From assembly GCF_048548695.1 (NCBI RefSeq), contig NZ_JBLYIF010000003.1: 64,000 nt of DNA. One strand, given 5' to 3'. The notes below the pieces were generated by a model, which searched no databases, was not told the origin of the DNA, and saw only the letters and a list, made by a program, of their open reading frames with translations. A program made the translations under genes and the position numbers. This stretch comes from Neptuniibacter sp048548695 (GTDB taxonomy: Bacteria > Pseudomonadota > Gammaproteobacteria > Pseudomonadales > Balneatricaceae). This document shows, one piece after another, positions 18,502-26,929 of the stretch (its first letter is position 1; the number at the start of each line of letters is the position of its first letter).

Positions 18502-19551
18502 ATGACGCATAGATTGCCTGTGAAAAACCGATCCGTTCTGGGTGTGCTAGCACTGAGTGCTTTTGGTTTGATCTTCAGTGGTGTTGTCTCCGCTGCAGAA
18601 GTGAATGTCTACTCTGCGCGTAAAGAGGCGCTGATTAAGCCGTTACTTGATCGTTTTACAGAAGAAACCGGTATAGACGTTAATCTGATCACCGGCAAAG
18701 CCGATGCATTGCTAAAACGGCTGGAAGTAGAAGGTGATGCGACCCCGGCTGATCTGTTTGTCACTGTTGATGCTGGCCGTTTGCACCGTGCGAAAATGGC
18801 GGCTGTGCTGCAACCGGTCTCCAGTGAAGTTCTGACTCAGCGAGTACCTCAGCACCTTAAGGATGCTGAGCATTATTGGTATGGCTTGTCACAACGTGCC
18901 CGCACTATTTTTTATAACAAAGATAAGGTGACTCCAGCTGACCTGAGCACCTACGAAGCACTGTCAGATCCGCGCTGGAAAGGCAAGATCTGCATGCGCT
19001 CATCAAGCAATATCTATAATCAGTCATTGGTGGCTTCACTGATTGATGCGACCGGTGAACAGTCTACTGAGCAGTGGGTTAAAGGCTTGGTTGCTAATTT
19101 TGCTAAGCCTCCGGCGGGAGGTGATACCGATCAGTTACTGGCGGTTGCTGCAGGTGTTTGTGAGCTGACTCTGGCTAATACGTATTATTTTGGTCGCATG
19201 CTTGGCTCTTCTGATGCTAAATACCAGGCTGCCACCAAAAAAATTGGTGTTTTTTGGCCTAACCAGGCAGAAGGTCAACGGGGCGTACATGTTAACGTCA
19301 GCGGTGCCGGTCTTACCAAATATGCCCGCCATGTGGCTGAGGCTACTCTGCTGATGGAATACATGGTGTCTGATGAAGCGCAGGTCTGGTATGCGGAAAC
19401 CAATAATGAATATCCAGTGGTTGACGGGGTTGAGCGCTCGGATGTATTGAGTAAACTGGGCAGTTTCCGGGCAGATCCGATTGCTTTGAATCGGTTGGGC
19501 GAAAATAATCGTGCCGCGGTGGAATTGATGGATCGTGCCGGCTGGAAGTAA
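18502..19551 (+). CDS. fbpA: Periplasmic ferric-iron-binding protein of an ABC importer (FbpA/FutA type)
   Basis: 349 residues from the ATG at 18502 (GGAG seven bases upstream). The signal peptide (basic MTHRLPVKNR, then a hydrophobic core ending VVSAAE) exports it. The mature N-terminus EVNVYSARKEALIKPLLDRF and the later NTYYFGRML, whose adjacent tyrosines coordinate Fe3+ in the family, identify the class. Other conserved segments are TPADLFVTVDAGRL, GLSQRARTIFYNKDKV and PVVDGV. It delivers iron to the permease and ATPase encoded next. A terminator-like hairpin follows directly (19585), so it may be made in excess over the membrane parts. Confidence 0.93.
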   Translation: MTHRLPVKNRSVLGVLALSAFGLIFSGVVSAAEVNVYSARKEALIKPLLDRFTEETGIDVNLITGKADALLKRLEVEGDATPADLFVTVDAGRLHRAKMAAVLQPVSSEVLTQRVPQHLKDAEHYWYGLSQRARTIFYNKDKVTPADLSTYEALSDPRWKGKICMRSSSNIYNQSLVASLIDATGEQSTEQWVKGLVANFAKPPAGGDTDQLLAVAAGVCELTLANTYYFGRMLGSSDAKYQAATKKIGVFWPNQAEGQRGVHVNVSGAGLTKYARHVAEATLLMEYMVSDEAQVWYAETNNEYPVVDGVERSDVLSKLGSFRADPIALNRLGENNRAAVELMDRAGWK

Positions 19552-19584
19552 TTCCTGTGTAATTTAGCATGGCCCGTGCAAGAT

Positions 19585-19617
19585 GCCCGCATCCAGGATG
19601 CGGGCTTTTCTGTTTTT
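19585..19617 (+). terminator. Terminator or attenuator between iron-binding protein and permease
   Basis: Stem GCCCGCATC / GATGCGGGC with loop CAG, followed by TTTTCTGTTTTTT. It lies within the importer operon; partial read-through would give more binding protein than permease. Confidence 0.75.
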
Positions 19618-19655
19618 TGTAGTGGCACCTTTATCATCGGTGTCTGAGGATGAAA

Positions 19656-21314
19656 ATGAGTCAGGCGGTAAACCCCATGCCCTGGTGGCATCGGCTGAAC
19701 TTACTCGGTTTTTGCGCGGTGTTTACCGCGCTGTTGCTGGCGTTACCTATTTTGGTGATCGCTGGTAACGTCCTGTCTGGCTCAGGTGAAGTGTTTCAGC
19801 ATCTGTGGGACACAGTGCTGGCGGATTATATTACCAACTCGCTGCTGTTGATGTGGGGCGTGGGCATAGGGGTATTGGTGATCGGCGTGCCTACTGCCTG
19901 GCTGACCAGTGTCTGTGATTTTCCTGGCCGACGCCTTCTAAGCTGGGCATTGCTGCTACCTCTGGCTGTGCCAGCATATATTATCGCGTATACCTATACT
20001 GGCCTGCTGGATTTTGCCGGTCCAGTTCAAAGTATGTTGCGTGAAGCGACAGGTTGGGGCTATGGAGATTACTGGTTTTTTGAGGTGCGCAGCCTGACCG
20101 GTGCCATGTTGATGTTGACGCTGGTGCTGTACCCCTATGTGTATCTGCTCAGCCGTGCAGCGTTTCTGGAACAGTCCTCCAATACGCTTGAGGTGAGCCG
20201 CACCTTGGGACTGAGTAATTTTCAGGCGTTTTGCCGTGTCGCATTACCGTTAGCCCGCCCCGCCATCATTGCTGGCCTTTCTCTCGCCTTGATGGAAACA
20301 CTGGCAGACTACGGAACGGTGCAGTATTTCGGTGTGACGACTTTTACCACCGGTATTTTTCGTACTTTTTATGGCTTTGGCGATGCGGCGGCGGCTGCAC
20401 AACTGGCCGGTTTTTTATTGTTGTTTGTGGCCTTGCTGGTAGTGCTGGAGAAATACTCCCGGCGCAAAGTGCGTTATCACTCATCGGCTGAGTATAAAGC
20501 GAAGGCTAAACGCCTAACATTGTTTGGCTGGCGCGGTTGGCTGGCCACGAGCTACTGTTTTGGTCCGGTGCTGTTTGGCTTTTTATTGCCCGCTTTTCAG
20601 CTCGCCTGGTGGTCCTTTACGCAAGCGGAAGTGGAGATGACAGAGTTTCTTCAGCTGGCTTGGAACTCGTTCTACTTGGCGCTTCTGGCCGCGGTGATTG
20701 CCGTCAGCTTTGCTTTGTTATTGGCGTATGCAAAACGTTTGTCGGGCCACCCAACGGTGACCGGTGCCGTTGCTGTGGCGGGAATGGGGTATGCCTTGCC
20801 CGGTACTATCATTGCTGTGGGTGTGATCATTCCCTTTGCCTGGCTTGATCATCGACTGATCGCGCTGGCCCGGGAGTGGCTTGGCATGGATCCGGGCTTG
20901 ATACTCTCGGGTACGCTGATTGCACTGCTATTCGCATATACGGTGAGGTTCCTGGCAGTATCCTTAGGTGCTGTGCAAAGCGGTTTGGAAAAAATTAAAC
21001 CCAGCCTGGATGGTGCAGCACGAACGTTGGGCTGCTCGCCCATGCAGGTATTGCGTACAATACATATACCGCTACTGCGTAGTTCGGTACTGACCGCTGT
21101 ATTGATTGTGTTTGTTGATGTTTTGAAAGAGCTTCCGGCGACGCTGATTTTGCGCCCCTTCAATTTCAATACATTGGCAGTAAGAGCATTTGAATTGGCT
21201 TCCGATGAACGCTTAGTGGATGCGGCTCCGGCATCACTGTTGATTGTGCTGGTGGGGCTGGTCCCCGTGATTTTATTAAGCCGTACCATCAGCCGTGGAC
21301 GTGCCGGTAGCTAA
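19656..21314 (+). CDS. fbpB: Ferric-iron ABC transporter permease (fused two-domain, FbpB type)
   Basis: Inner-membrane permease of 552 residues, about twelve hydrophobic helices in two homologous halves. Each half has an EAA-type loop that docks the ATPase: EVSRTLGLSNFQAFCRVALP near residue 180 and DGAARTLGCSPMQVLRTIHIP near 450. This fused layout is typical of ferric-iron permeases (FbpB/SfuB). The start at 19656 is chosen over the ATG at 19650 because GAGGA lies five bases before it. The ATPase gene begins 11 bases after its stop. Confidence 0.93.
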   Translation: MSQAVNPMPWWHRLNLLGFCAVFTALLLALPILVIAGNVLSGSGEVFQHLWDTVLADYITNSLLLMWGVGIGVLVIGVPTAWLTSVCDFPGRRLLSWALLLPLAVPAYIIAYTYTGLLDFAGPVQSMLREATGWGYGDYWFFEVRSLTGAMLMLTLVLYPYVYLLSRAAFLEQSSNTLEVSRTLGLSNFQAFCRVALPLARPAIIAGLSLALMETLADYGTVQYFGVTTFTTGIFRTFYGFGDAAAAAQLAGFLLLFVALLVVLEKYSRRKVRYHSSAEYKAKAKRLTLFGWRGWLATSYCFGPVLFGFLLPAFQLAWWSFTQAEVEMTEFLQLAWNSFYLALLAAVIAVSFALLLAYAKRLSGHPTVTGAVAVAGMGYALPGTIIAVGVIIPFAWLDHRLIALAREWLGMDPGLILSGTLIALLFAYTVRFLAVSLGAVQSGLEKIKPSLDGAARTLGCSPMQVLRTIHIPLLRSSVLTAVLIVFVDVLKELPATLILRPFNFNTLAVRAFELASDERLVDAAPASLLIVLVGLVPVILLSRTISRGRAGS

Positions 21315-21325
21315 CAGGATTGAAG

Positions 21326-22462
21326 ATGAACACCAAAGTGAATCCCGTGTTACAGCCTCAGCTTGAAATTGACAATGTCACCATCAGCTATGGTGATATG
21401 GCTGTAGTGAAAAATGCTTCCCTGACGTTAAAGGCGGGTGAGATCGGCTGTCTTCTGGGGCCTAGCGGCTGTGGCAAAACCACGTTGCTGCGTGCTATTG
21501 CCGGCTTTGAGCCCTTGTATAAAGGCCGTATACGGATGCGTGGTCGGGTATTGTCTACGGATACGGCTCGGGTGCCGGTAGAGCAGCGTAATATTGGCAT
21601 GGTATTTCAGGATGTTGCCTTGTTCCCGCATTTGACGATTGCCGATAATATCGCGTTTGGTATTCGTCACTGGTCTAAACAGAAACAGCAGCAACGGATA
21701 ACTGAATTACTGGAATTGGTCGGTCTGCCTGACATTGGTCAGCGTTACCCGCATGCGCTTTCAGGTGGCCAGCAGCAACGCGTGGCACTGGCACGGGCCA
21801 TGGCACCTAAACCGCAACTGTTGCTGATGGATGAGCCCTTTTCGGGCCTTGATGCCAACCTGCGCGAAACGCTGGTGCCAGAAGTGCGAGAAATCCTATT
21901 GCGTGAAAAGATGTCAGCGTTGCTGGTGACGCATGATCAGATGGAAGCTTTTGCCATCGCTGATCAAATTGCAGTAATGCAAAATCACTGTATTCAACAG
22001 TCAGGCACGCCCTTCAGTATCTACCATGAGCCCGATAACCGGTTTGTCGCTGATTTTGTCGGCATGGGTGAATTCCTGCATGGTTGGGTAGAAGATGCAT
22101 ACTCTGTCAAAACGGCACTGGGGGTGTTGCAGGGGCGTACACCGCATGGTTTTGCTCAGGGGGCTCAGGTCGAAGTGTTGATCCGGCCCGATGATATTCA
22201 GCATGCTGATGATGCTGAATATACCGCTATCATTACTCGCAAGTGGTTTCGTGGTTCTCATTATCTCTACTATGTAACATTGGGTTCTGGTGAAACGTTG
22301 CCATGTATCACCTCCTGCCATCATGATCATGATGTGGGTGAGCCGATTGGCTTACGTATCACGTTGGATCATCTGGTGGTGCTGCCTTACTGTGATCCGG
22401 AGCAGGAAGTTTGTGAGCTGCAACCTACCGAAGTCACCCAGGCTATCTTGCCTAACCACTGA
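21326..22462 (+). CDS. fbpC: Ferric-iron ABC transporter ATPase (FbpC type)
   Basis: 378-residue ATPase energising the importer. Walker A GPSGCGKT is at 45-52; LSGGQQQRVALARA (signature), LLLMDEPFSGLD (Walker B and D-loop) and TH (switch His) follow. The C-terminal 120 residues form the regulatory TOBE-type region (VEVLIRPDDIQ...). The ATG at 21326 with AGGA six bases upstream is preferred over the TTG at 21320. An imperfect hairpin (GGTGGA / TCCACC) lies at 22489-22512, without a clear T run. Confidence 0.94.
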   Translation: MNTKVNPVLQPQLEIDNVTISYGDMAVVKNASLTLKAGEIGCLLGPSGCGKTTLLRAIAGFEPLYKGRIRMRGRVLSTDTARVPVEQRNIGMVFQDVALFPHLTIADNIAFGIRHWSKQKQQQRITELLELVGLPDIGQRYPHALSGGQQQRVALARAMAPKPQLLLMDEPFSGLDANLRETLVPEVREILLREKMSALLVTHDQMEAFAIADQIAVMQNHCIQQSGTPFSIYHEPDNRFVADFVGMGEFLHGWVEDAYSVKTALGVLQGRTPHGFAQGAQVEVLIRPDDIQHADDAEYTAIITRKWFRGSHYLYYVTLGSGETLPCITSCHHDHDVGEPIGLRITLDHLVVLPYCDPEQEVCELQPTEVTQAILPNH

Positions 22463-22615
22463 TTTTCTTGTCTTATGAGCCTTAGGTGGATCTACTTTCC
22501 ACCTTAGTCATATGTTGCTTCACGGCTGCCCGGATTATGATCAGGGTGACGATTAGAGCAAATAAGGCTGCGGTCATGCTGCGGCCACTAAAATATATAA
22601 TATAGGGGATGCATA

Positions 22616-23365
22616 ATGAGCCAGAAGGTTGCACTGGTGACCGGTGGTACCGGTGGTTTGGGTACTTCTATCTGTCATGCTTTGGCGGACAGTGGATTTA
22701 CAGTTGTGGCGGGTTATAACAGTGGTGGTAACCATGAAAAAGCCAAAGCCTGGCAGGCAGAGCAGAAGCAAGCCGGGTACGATATTCATGTGGCGTATGG
22801 TGATGTGACAGATGCAGATTCCTGTGCGTCTTGTATCAAAACCGTTGCAGAGCTGACCGGTGGTACAGTCGATGTGTTGGTGAATAATGCCGGTATCACG
22901 CGTGACGGTCAGTTCAAGAAAATGAGTTGGGAGCAGTGGGACGAAGTCCTGAGTGCTAACCTGGACTCTATGTTCCACATGACTCGTCTGGTCATCAATC
23001 CTATGATTGAGAAGGGCTGGGGTCGCGTTGTTAATATTTCATCTGTAAATGCGCAGAAAGGTCAGTTTGGTCAGTGTAACTATTCTGCTGCTAAAGCAGG
23101 GATCCATGGTTTCACTAAGGCTCTGGCTCAGGAAGTGGCGCGCAAGGGTGTAACGGTTAACACTGTGTCACCGGGTTATATTAAAACCGCTATGGTAGCC
23201 AAGATTGCACAGGAAGTTCAGGATCAGATCTGTTCCGGTATTCCTGTGGGGCGTTTTGGTACGCCAGAAGAGATTGGTCGTACCTGTGCTTTCCTAGTAG
23301 ATGACCAATCCGGGTATATAACCGGTGCTGATCTTTCAGTGAATGGTGGTTTGCACATGTCCTGA
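22616..23365 (+). CDS. phaB: Acetoacetyl-CoA reductase (PhaB-like short-chain dehydrogenase)
   Basis: NADPH-dependent reductase making (R)-3-hydroxybutyryl-CoA, the monomer for polyhydroxybutyrate. The 249 residues hold the Rossmann motif TGGTGGLG (9-16), NNAG (90-93) and the catalytic Ser142/143, Tyr156 and Lys160 (YSAAK). The segments GYNSGG, GITRDGQFKKM and GQFGQCNYSAAKAGIHGFTKAL are closer to PhaB than to FabG. No polymer synthase is nearby, so FabG-like activity remains possible. RBS AGGGGA lies before the ATG; a strong terminator follows. Confidence 0.9.
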   Translation: MSQKVALVTGGTGGLGTSICHALADSGFTVVAGYNSGGNHEKAKAWQAEQKQAGYDIHVAYGDVTDADSCASCIKTVAELTGGTVDVLVNNAGITRDGQFKKMSWEQWDEVLSANLDSMFHMTRLVINPMIEKGWGRVVNISSVNAQKGQFGQCNYSAAKAGIHGFTKALAQEVARKGVTVNTVSPGYIKTAMVAKIAQEVQDQICSGIPVGRFGTPEEIGRTCAFLVDDQSGYITGADLSVNGGLHMS

Positions 23366-23383
23366 TGCCCAAGAGGTATCATT

Positions 23384-23411
23384 AAAAAGCCCGCATTTTG
23401 CGGGCTTTTTT
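23384..23411 (+). terminator. Intrinsic terminator, serves phaB and possibly the convergent gene
   Basis: AAAAGCCCGCA / TGCGGGCTTTT stem with a short TT loop and flanking A and T runs, so it can act on both strands. It lies between phaB and the convergent DUF349 gene. Confidence 0.85.
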
Positions 23412-23415
23412 GTGG

Positions 23416-26232
23416 TTAGAATTGGGCTGATACTACAGCGTGCTGATCAGACTGTGGCAGCTCAAGCAGTGGATCGAGTAGCGCAAAAAAACGATCCTGC
23501 AGGTATTCGAAATGATTACAGAATGGCTCACAGAGCCATTCATATTCTAATGACAGTATCGCTGCCAGCGTATAGGGCTGGTGCGACTCAAGGCTGTGCT
23601 GCAGGCGTTGCAATTGATACTCCATGCGGCGAGGCTGGTCTTCGGCAGGTGTCGTTTGCTGGCAGGCAATTTCCAAGCGTATGCATAGTTCCCGCAAGCG
23701 GTCATCCTGCCGGGCCAGTGTGGTTTCGAGCGTTTCCGGTTGCTCAGTCAGCTGGAGCAGAGTACTACGGCGTTGTTCCATGCCTTGTTGTAAAGCTTCG
23801 GGTAGCGCAGCCATGGATTGCCAGCCCTGTAACAGGTCTGCTGACTGCTCTGCATCACCTTCCAGTAACAAGTCTTCTAGCTGCTCGCACAGTTGGGCGT
23901 TGTGGCGCAGGCTGGAATAGTCTGTACGGTTGAATTCCTGAACGGCATCATGCTGTTGTTGGATGAAAGCGACTGCCGTATCGATCTGTTGGTGCCGTGT
24001 TTTAGCGTCAGGTTGCTGTTGCGCTTGCTGTGCTTGTGCCAGCCAGTGTTGCATGGAAGCGAGTGACTGCGGTTGTTGCTGCAGCGCTTCCAGCTCAGTG
24101 ATTAAACTGTCCAGACGATCATGCTCTGTTGTGTCCTGTTGCAGTTGCTGAAAAATGCGATTGCAGTTTTCGCGGAAAGATTGCCATAGGGGCTGTTCCT
24201 GCCGGCGAGGTGCGGCGCCCAAGGCTTTCCATTCTTGCTGCAGTTGTTTAGCGGCGGTGGCTGCACAGTGCAAATCCGCTTGCGTTAACAGTTGTGCGCT
24301 TTGCTCTACCAGCTGTTGTTTGGCTTGCAGAATGTGTTGGTTTGCTTGTCCGGCACGTTCCTGCAATTGTTCCAGTAGCTGGTTGAACCTTTGCTGGATC
24401 TGCTTGCCAGGGGCGCGATCCACCGGGCTCGCCTTGCGCCAACGTTGTTTAGCATTATTAATTAACTGTTTAAATGAGTCAGGCAGGGCGCTACTGCCAT
24501 CGACCACTGCATCGAGTTCGTCACAGATCTGCTGACGAAGCTGTAGATTTTGGTTGCGTATTTCACGTTGTTCGGCAAAGTAGGCGCTGCACGGGGCATA
24601 GGCACGATCGGCAGCACGCTTGAAGCGTTTCCAGATCTGTTGATCATGTAGCGGGTCATCTGCGTCCAGTATTTTCCAGCGTTGTTGCAGGTCGCGGATC
24701 TTGCGGGCCCGGCTCTCCGGGTCTAACTCAGCTGCATCAATCAGTGATTCCATTTCATCACACAGTGCCAGCTTCTTAGGTGTGACTGCAAACGCTTGCC
24801 AGTCCTGCTGTTCTGATAGGGTATCAGAGAGCTGTTTGAAGCGAAGTTCAAGATTTCCGGGCACTCGGGGCAGGCTGTTGAGAAGCCGTTCTGTTTTATG
24901 CAGTAACTTTGCCGCCTCCTTGACCTGGCCAGTGGCGAAGCTGTCGTCTACCTGCTTTAGATTATTTTCAAGCCGCTTTATCTGGTCTTGCTGCTCTTGT
25001 CGCAGAGTGCCCAGTTGGCTTTCCGCCACCTGAATGGCGCCACTCAGTTCATCTAATAAGGGGGCTGTTGATAGCTCATTTGGCCAGCTAAGTTGCTGCA
25101 TTAACTTATGACATTTTTTGACGGCATCAGGCAGTTTTTCAAGCTCGGTGTCAGGCAGATTATCAATCTGTTGCTGCAGCTCAGGCTGGCTATCCAGATA
25201 GTGCTGCCAACGGTCCAGCAGGCGTTGAATATGAGACTGCTTAGTTGCCAGATCCTGCGACAGGTCGGTCGGAGAGGCGTGTTTGAGTAGGTCAAACTCA
25301 GCCGCCAGAAACTCAAGGTTGCTGGGTCGGATCTCAGCACTGCATAGGCGCTGCAGGAAATCTTCTAATTGTTCATTCAGCTGCATCAGTGCACGTTTCT
25401 GCTGGGTCTCAGCCTGCTGTTGTGCAGCTTTTTGTGCGGCGGCATGCGCCACTTTATCAACCCGTGACTGGCACTGCTGTTGCAAACGCAGGAACAACAC
25501 TTTTTCTTCGCTATTGGCGTAGCACTGCAACGCTGGCCAATCCTGCTGCAGTACTTTCAGCTTGGCGCAATAAAGCTCGCAAAAGGTAGCACTGGTGAGC
25601 TGTTTCAGTTGGGTCAGTAGATCAGTAATCTTTTGTTGGGCGTCCTGTTGTTGCTTAGCGGCTTCCCGGAATTGTTGCAACTTGTCCCGGGTAATCTGAA
25701 AGACTCGTTTGTCTTTGCTGCGGGCGTCTTTGTTGAGTTGCTCAAGTAGTTCCGGGGAGGTCAGCTGTTCTGCTGCCTGAATACGCAGTGATGCCCTGCC
25801 AGACTGGCACGCTATGGTGTATAAGTGTTGATCTGAACGCAGGTGTTTAAGTGTGTGCCGTGCAACCGTTTGCTCAGTGCTGTTTAAGGTAATATGACAT
25901 AGCAAATCATTATCCTGAATCTGCTGGATAATGTTGATGCGCTCTTCTGCAGACTGATCTGCATCGGGTTTGAGTAAGAGCTGGCTGATACGGTGCAGCG
26001 CTTGTTGCCGGACACTGTCGATACTTTCCCGGCGGCTGATTTTTAGCAGTACGGGCAGAGTATGGAGTTTTTCCGTGGCGGCTAATCGTACTCGCTCATC
26101 GCGATCCTGTAATGCCAGCTGGCATAGGGTATCTGAGCCATCTGGAGTATTGGCATTGAGTTTAGCAACGGCTTTTAACCGGATGCCCGGTTTAGAGTGT
26201 TGCCATTTGGGTTTAAAAAATCGTGCCAGCAT
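23416..26232 (-). CDS. Large DUF349 domain protein
   Basis: 938 residues, extremely rich in Gln, Leu and Ala, largely predicted helix or coiled coil. The N-terminal 150 residues resemble HEAT-like repeats (ALQDRDERVRLAATEKL). Several DUF349 units follow: three-helix segments with a conserved Trp (LQQRWKILDADDPLHDQQIWKRF; AYFAEQREIRNQN; RWRKASPVDR). The function of DUF349 proteins is not settled. The length and repeat structure are usual in pseudomonads, where it often stands alone near phaB-like or ychJ genes. Abundant CAG/CTG-type codons make the opposite strand look falsely open. Confidence 0.88.
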   Translation of the reverse strand: MLARFFKPKWQHSKPGIRLKAVAKLNANTPDGSDTLCQLALQDRDERVRLAATEKLHTLPVLLKISRRESIDSVRQQALHRISQLLLKPDADQSAEERINIIQQIQDNDLLCHITLNSTEQTVARHTLKHLRSDQHLYTIACQSGRASLRIQAAEQLTSPELLEQLNKDARSKDKRVFQITRDKLQQFREAAKQQQDAQQKITDLLTQLKQLTSATFCELYCAKLKVLQQDWPALQCYANSEEKVLFLRLQQQCQSRVDKVAHAAAQKAAQQQAETQQKRALMQLNEQLEDFLQRLCSAEIRPSNLEFLAAEFDLLKHASPTDLSQDLATKQSHIQRLLDRWQHYLDSQPELQQQIDNLPDTELEKLPDAVKKCHKLMQQLSWPNELSTAPLLDELSGAIQVAESQLGTLRQEQQDQIKRLENNLKQVDDSFATGQVKEAAKLLHKTERLLNSLPRVPGNLELRFKQLSDTLSEQQDWQAFAVTPKKLALCDEMESLIDAAELDPESRARKIRDLQQRWKILDADDPLHDQQIWKRFKRAADRAYAPCSAYFAEQREIRNQNLQLRQQICDELDAVVDGSSALPDSFKQLINNAKQRWRKASPVDRAPGKQIQQRFNQLLEQLQERAGQANQHILQAKQQLVEQSAQLLTQADLHCAATAAKQLQQEWKALGAAPRRQEQPLWQSFRENCNRIFQQLQQDTTEHDRLDSLITELEALQQQPQSLASMQHWLAQAQQAQQQPDAKTRHQQIDTAVAFIQQQHDAVQEFNRTDYSSLRHNAQLCEQLEDLLLEGDAEQSADLLQGWQSMAALPEALQQGMEQRRSTLLQLTEQPETLETTLARQDDRLRELCIRLEIACQQTTPAEDQPRRMEYQLQRLQHSLESHQPYTLAAILSLEYEWLCEPFCNHFEYLQDRFFALLDPLLELPQSDQHAVVSAQF

Positions 26233-26400
26233 AACGTCCTTAGCTTTGGCCCGATGTGGTTATCTTTTGTCTGGCCAAAATCCCCTTGAGGGGTGGCCTA
26301 TTCTAACCCAGAATCAAAATTGGAACAGGGTTGACTTTCTTCAGTAAGAGAAAAGTCGCTAGACAATTATGCTGCGAAAGCAGCGTGGGTGGTTGGTAAT

Positions 26401-26832
26401 TTAATCCGTCAGCATTACTTCAACATCACCGTCGACATAAAACCACTGGCCACCATCCTGGCGGAAGCGAGAGGTTTCGTGTAACACCCCCGTCTCATCA
26501 CCTGCGGTAAAGCTGGCTTTGAATTCAACAGTGCCATTGGTGTCATCGTTTTCGCCGGCTTGTTTTGCAACAACCCTCAGGCTGCTCCAGATCGTGGCTT
26601 TGGTTTGTTCGTTCAATACGGCCGCATCGTCTGGCCTGCGCATCTCTGGGGCTGTGGTGTCAATTAGATAGTCAATGGCCCCCAAACTGAAAGCGGTATA
26701 GCGGGAGCGCATCAGTGCTTCTGCCGTCGCGGCGTTTTTTTTACCGCCAATGAGTGGTTCACAGCACAGGTTGAAAGGTTGGGTTGAGCCGCAAGGGCAG
26801 GCTTTGCAAACGGCTTCTTGGTCATGCAACAT
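26401..26832 (-). CDS. ychJ: YchJ family protein with SEC-C zinc motif
   Basis: 143 residues from the ATG at 26832 (GAGG upstream); a TTG two codons earlier is less likely. The N-terminus has the SEC-C zinc pattern CKACPCGSTQPFNLCC. The core RSRYTAFSLGAIDYLIDTT is the typical UPF0225 signature, folded like NTF2, and FKASF...HETSRFRQDGGQWFYVDGD completes it. Function is unknown in the family. It is divergent from sbcB with 97 bases between. Confidence 0.92.
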   Translation of the reverse strand: MLHDQEAVCKACPCGSTQPFNLCCEPLIGGKKNAATAEALMRSRYTAFSLGAIDYLIDTTAPEMRRPDDAAVLNEQTKATIWSSLRVVAKQAGENDDTNGTVEFKASFTAGDETGVLHETSRFRQDGGQWFYVDGDVEVMLTD

Positions 26833-26929
26833 GGTCAAGTCCTCTGGGTCATTAATTCCAACGGGTAACAGGCTGCAAATCTAGACCAAAGTATAGTCAA
26901 GATTACCCTTCATTGTGTAAGGATATAAC

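Noticed and set aside
23416..26232. Many open frames opposite the DUF349 gene, rich in Cys and Ser
   Set aside because: They are by-products of the CAG/CTG-rich coding sequence of the large Gln-rich protein.
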